The translations under genes and the position numbers were made by a program. The notes beneath the pieces are model-generated. The model was not told the DNA's origin. It saw nothing but the letters and a program-made list of their open reading frames with translations, and searched no databases. Of a stretch of 64,000 nucleotides of DNA, positions 62,862-64,000 are shown piece after piece (position 1 is the stretch's first letter; every line of letters begins with the position of its first letter). The stretch is from Phaeobacter inhibens DSM 16374 (lineage in GTDB: Bacteria > Pseudomonadota > Alphaproteobacteria > Rhodobacterales > Rhodobacteraceae). The stretch is taken from positions 1,488,001 to 1,552,000 of the forward strand of contig NZ_KI421498.1 of the NCBI RefSeq assembly GCF_000473105.1. Direction: 5' to 3'.

Positions 62862-64000
62862 TCAGCCCTGCAGCTTTGCCACCTCGGCGATGAAATCCTC
62901 GCCGCGTTGCTCGAAGTTGTCGTATTGATCAAAGCTCGCCGCCGCAGGGGCCAGCAGAACCGTATCGCCCGCCTCAGCCTCAGCGCTGGCGCGGGCGACG
63001 GCCTCGGCCATGGTGATGCAAACCTCTGCCTCGACGTCCAATTGCATGGCAAAGCCTGCCGCCTCGCGCCCGATCACATAGGCTTTGCGCACCTTGCCGG
63101 TCTGCCCGCGCAGGGCCTCCAGCCCGCCGTCTTTCTCCAGCCCGCCACAGATCCAGCGGATATTGTCAAAGGCGCTCAACGCCTTCACTGCGCTGTCCAG
63201 ATTGGTGGCCTTGCTGTCATTCACATAGCGCACCCCCTCATGGGTCGCGATGGTCTGGCTGCGATGCGGTAGCCCCGGATAGCTCGCCAGTGCGTCCTCG
63301 ATCAGGCGCGGTGCAAGACCCAGCGCCCGCGCCGCCGCATAGGCCGCACAGGCGTTCTGATGGTTATGCGCGCCCGGCAGCCCCTGCATCTGGCGCAGAT
63401 CAATCGACGCCGCCTGTCGGCCCTTGCGGTATTCGCTCAGGAACCCCTTGCGGGCAAAGACCTGCCAACCCGGTCCGGTCAGTTTCCGACTAGCAGAGAT
63501 GCGGATCACCCGGTCGTCGCTGGCCGCCTCCGACAACTGACCGGCCAGATACAGCCCCTCGTCCTCATCCACGCCAATGATTGCACGGTCTGGCCCGCCT
63601 TCGGCAAACAGCCGTCGCTTGGCCGCGAAATAGCCGCCCATGCCCGCGTGCCGGTCCAGATGATCGGGGCTGAGGTTGGTGAACACCGCCACATCCGGCG
63701 TCAGGGCGCGGGCCAGATCGGTCTGATAGCTCGACAGCTCCAGCACCACGATGCCGCCGGATCCCGGCGGATCAATGTCCAGCACACCACGCCCGATATT
63801 GCCCGCCAGCTGGCTTTCGCGTCCGGCCTCCTGCAGGATGTGGTGCAGCAGCGCCACCGTAGTGGATTTGCCGTTGGAGCCAGTGACCGCCACAATACGC
63901 GGCGCCTGATCGAACCGTTCCCAGCCCCGCGTCGCAACCGAGCGGAAGAACAGCCCGATGTCATTGTCCACCGGCACACCCGCCACTAGTGCCGCATGGA
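62862..64000 (-). CDS. murD: UDP-MurNAc-L-Ala:D-Glu ligase MurD, N-terminus outside the window
   Basis: 379 residues visible; the frame is open to the window edge and about 80 N-terminal residues are missing. The ligase adds D-Glu to UDP-MurNAc-L-Ala. ATP loop [21 protein letters not shown], then [31 protein letters not shown], and the C-terminal [19 protein letters not shown] and [22 protein letters not shown] are standard MurD. Transcribed leftward towards ftsW but separated from it by three rightward genes. Confidence 0.96.
   Translation of the reverse strand, partial: HAALVAGVPVDNDIGLFFRSVATRGWERFDQAPRIVAVTGSNGKSTTVALLHHILQEAGRESQLAGNIGRGVLDIDPPGSGGIVVLELSSYQTDLARALTPDVAVFTNLSPDHLDRHAGMGGYFAAKRRLFAEGGPDRAIIGVDEDEGLYLAGQLSEAASDDRVIRISASRKLTGPGWQVFARKGFLSEYRKGRQAASIDLRQMQGLPGAHNHQNACAAYAAARALGLAPRLIEDALASYPGLPHRSQTIATHEGVRYVNDSKATNLDSAVKALSAFDNIRWICGGLEKDGGLEALRGQTGKVRKAYVIGREAAGFAMQLDVEAEVCITMAEAVARASAEAEAGDTVLLAPAAASFDQYDNFEQRGEDFIAEVAKLQG

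Overview
This 64 kb window is a piece of a GC-rich alphaproteobacterial chromosome. The organism is most likely a Rhodobacteraceae member of the Roseobacter group (Phaeobacter/Ruegeria-like). The reasons are the gene content (cobST cobaltochelatase genes, tandem DUF2484 genes inside the mur/fts cluster, DUF3422, DUF427, a fused pntA followed by pntB, an IorAB-type molybdoenzyme) and the CtrA-type TTAA-N7-TTAA site upstream of ftsZ. I could not run a similarity search, so genus level is inference. I saw no rRNA, tRNA, CRISPR array, prophage or insertion sequence.

Region 1 (1-22 kb) is metabolic. It opens with the end of a peptide-type ABC transporter (solute-binding protein and two permeases, no ATPase before the terminator). 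Next come a three-cysteine YeeE/YedE thiosulfate-type transporter, a DUF3422 membrane protein, a MerR regulator coupled to a carboxymuconolactone decarboxylase-like protein, a VOC protein and the proton-translocating transhydrogenase pntAB. A methyltransferase-like membrane protein and an MBL-fold protein with a lost HxHxDH motif follow. An SDR/YjbR pair precedes kynureninase and tryptophan 2,3-dioxygenase, two steps of tryptophan breakdown to anthranilate. A TetR regulator diverges from an IorAB-type, Tat-exported molybdenum hydroxylase. A class I amidotransferase-like hydrolase, glcG and glcB (malate synthase G) close the region.

Region 2 (22-43 kb) is housekeeping of mixed function: aminopeptidase N, two hypotheticals, tex, gatB, a DUF4177-like protein, bolA diverging from a J-domain gene, a complete class A beta-lactamase, a DEAD-box helicase with a repeat-rich tail, cobS - small membrane ORF - cobT, an aminopeptidase P homologue and a DUF427 protein. 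Well-formed terminators separate most units. A 0.4 kb, more AT-rich gap at 42.8-43.2 kb holds an orphan 25 bp palindrome.

Region 3 (43-64 kb) is a leftward block: a ClC protein, then recN, bamD, lpxC and the division/cell wall (dcw) cluster. The genes read in transcription order murD - [insertion] - ftsW - murG - murC - two DUF2484 genes - murB - ddl - ftsQ - ftsA - ftsZ - lpxC - bamD - recN. They make and flip the peptidoglycan precursor (mur, ddl, ftsW), build the division ring (ftsQAZ), make lipid A (lpxC) and assemble outer membrane proteins (bamD). Three rightward genes (YhiN-like flavoprotein, ABM monooxygenase, MarR regulator with a perfect palindromic operator) sit between ftsW and murD.

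The most interesting regulatory signals I found are: a perfect 11 bp inverted repeat that masks the Shine-Dalgarno of the dioxygenase gene; a textbook 19 bp-spacer MerR promoter; a duplicated 24 bp operator element between tetR and the molybdoenzyme; the MarR palindrome; and the CtrA-type box before ftsZ. The most interesting protein-level signals are the small membrane protein translationally coupled between cobS and cobT, the degenerate MBL protein and the tandem DUF2484 pair. I saw no obviously new multi-gene defence or mobile system.
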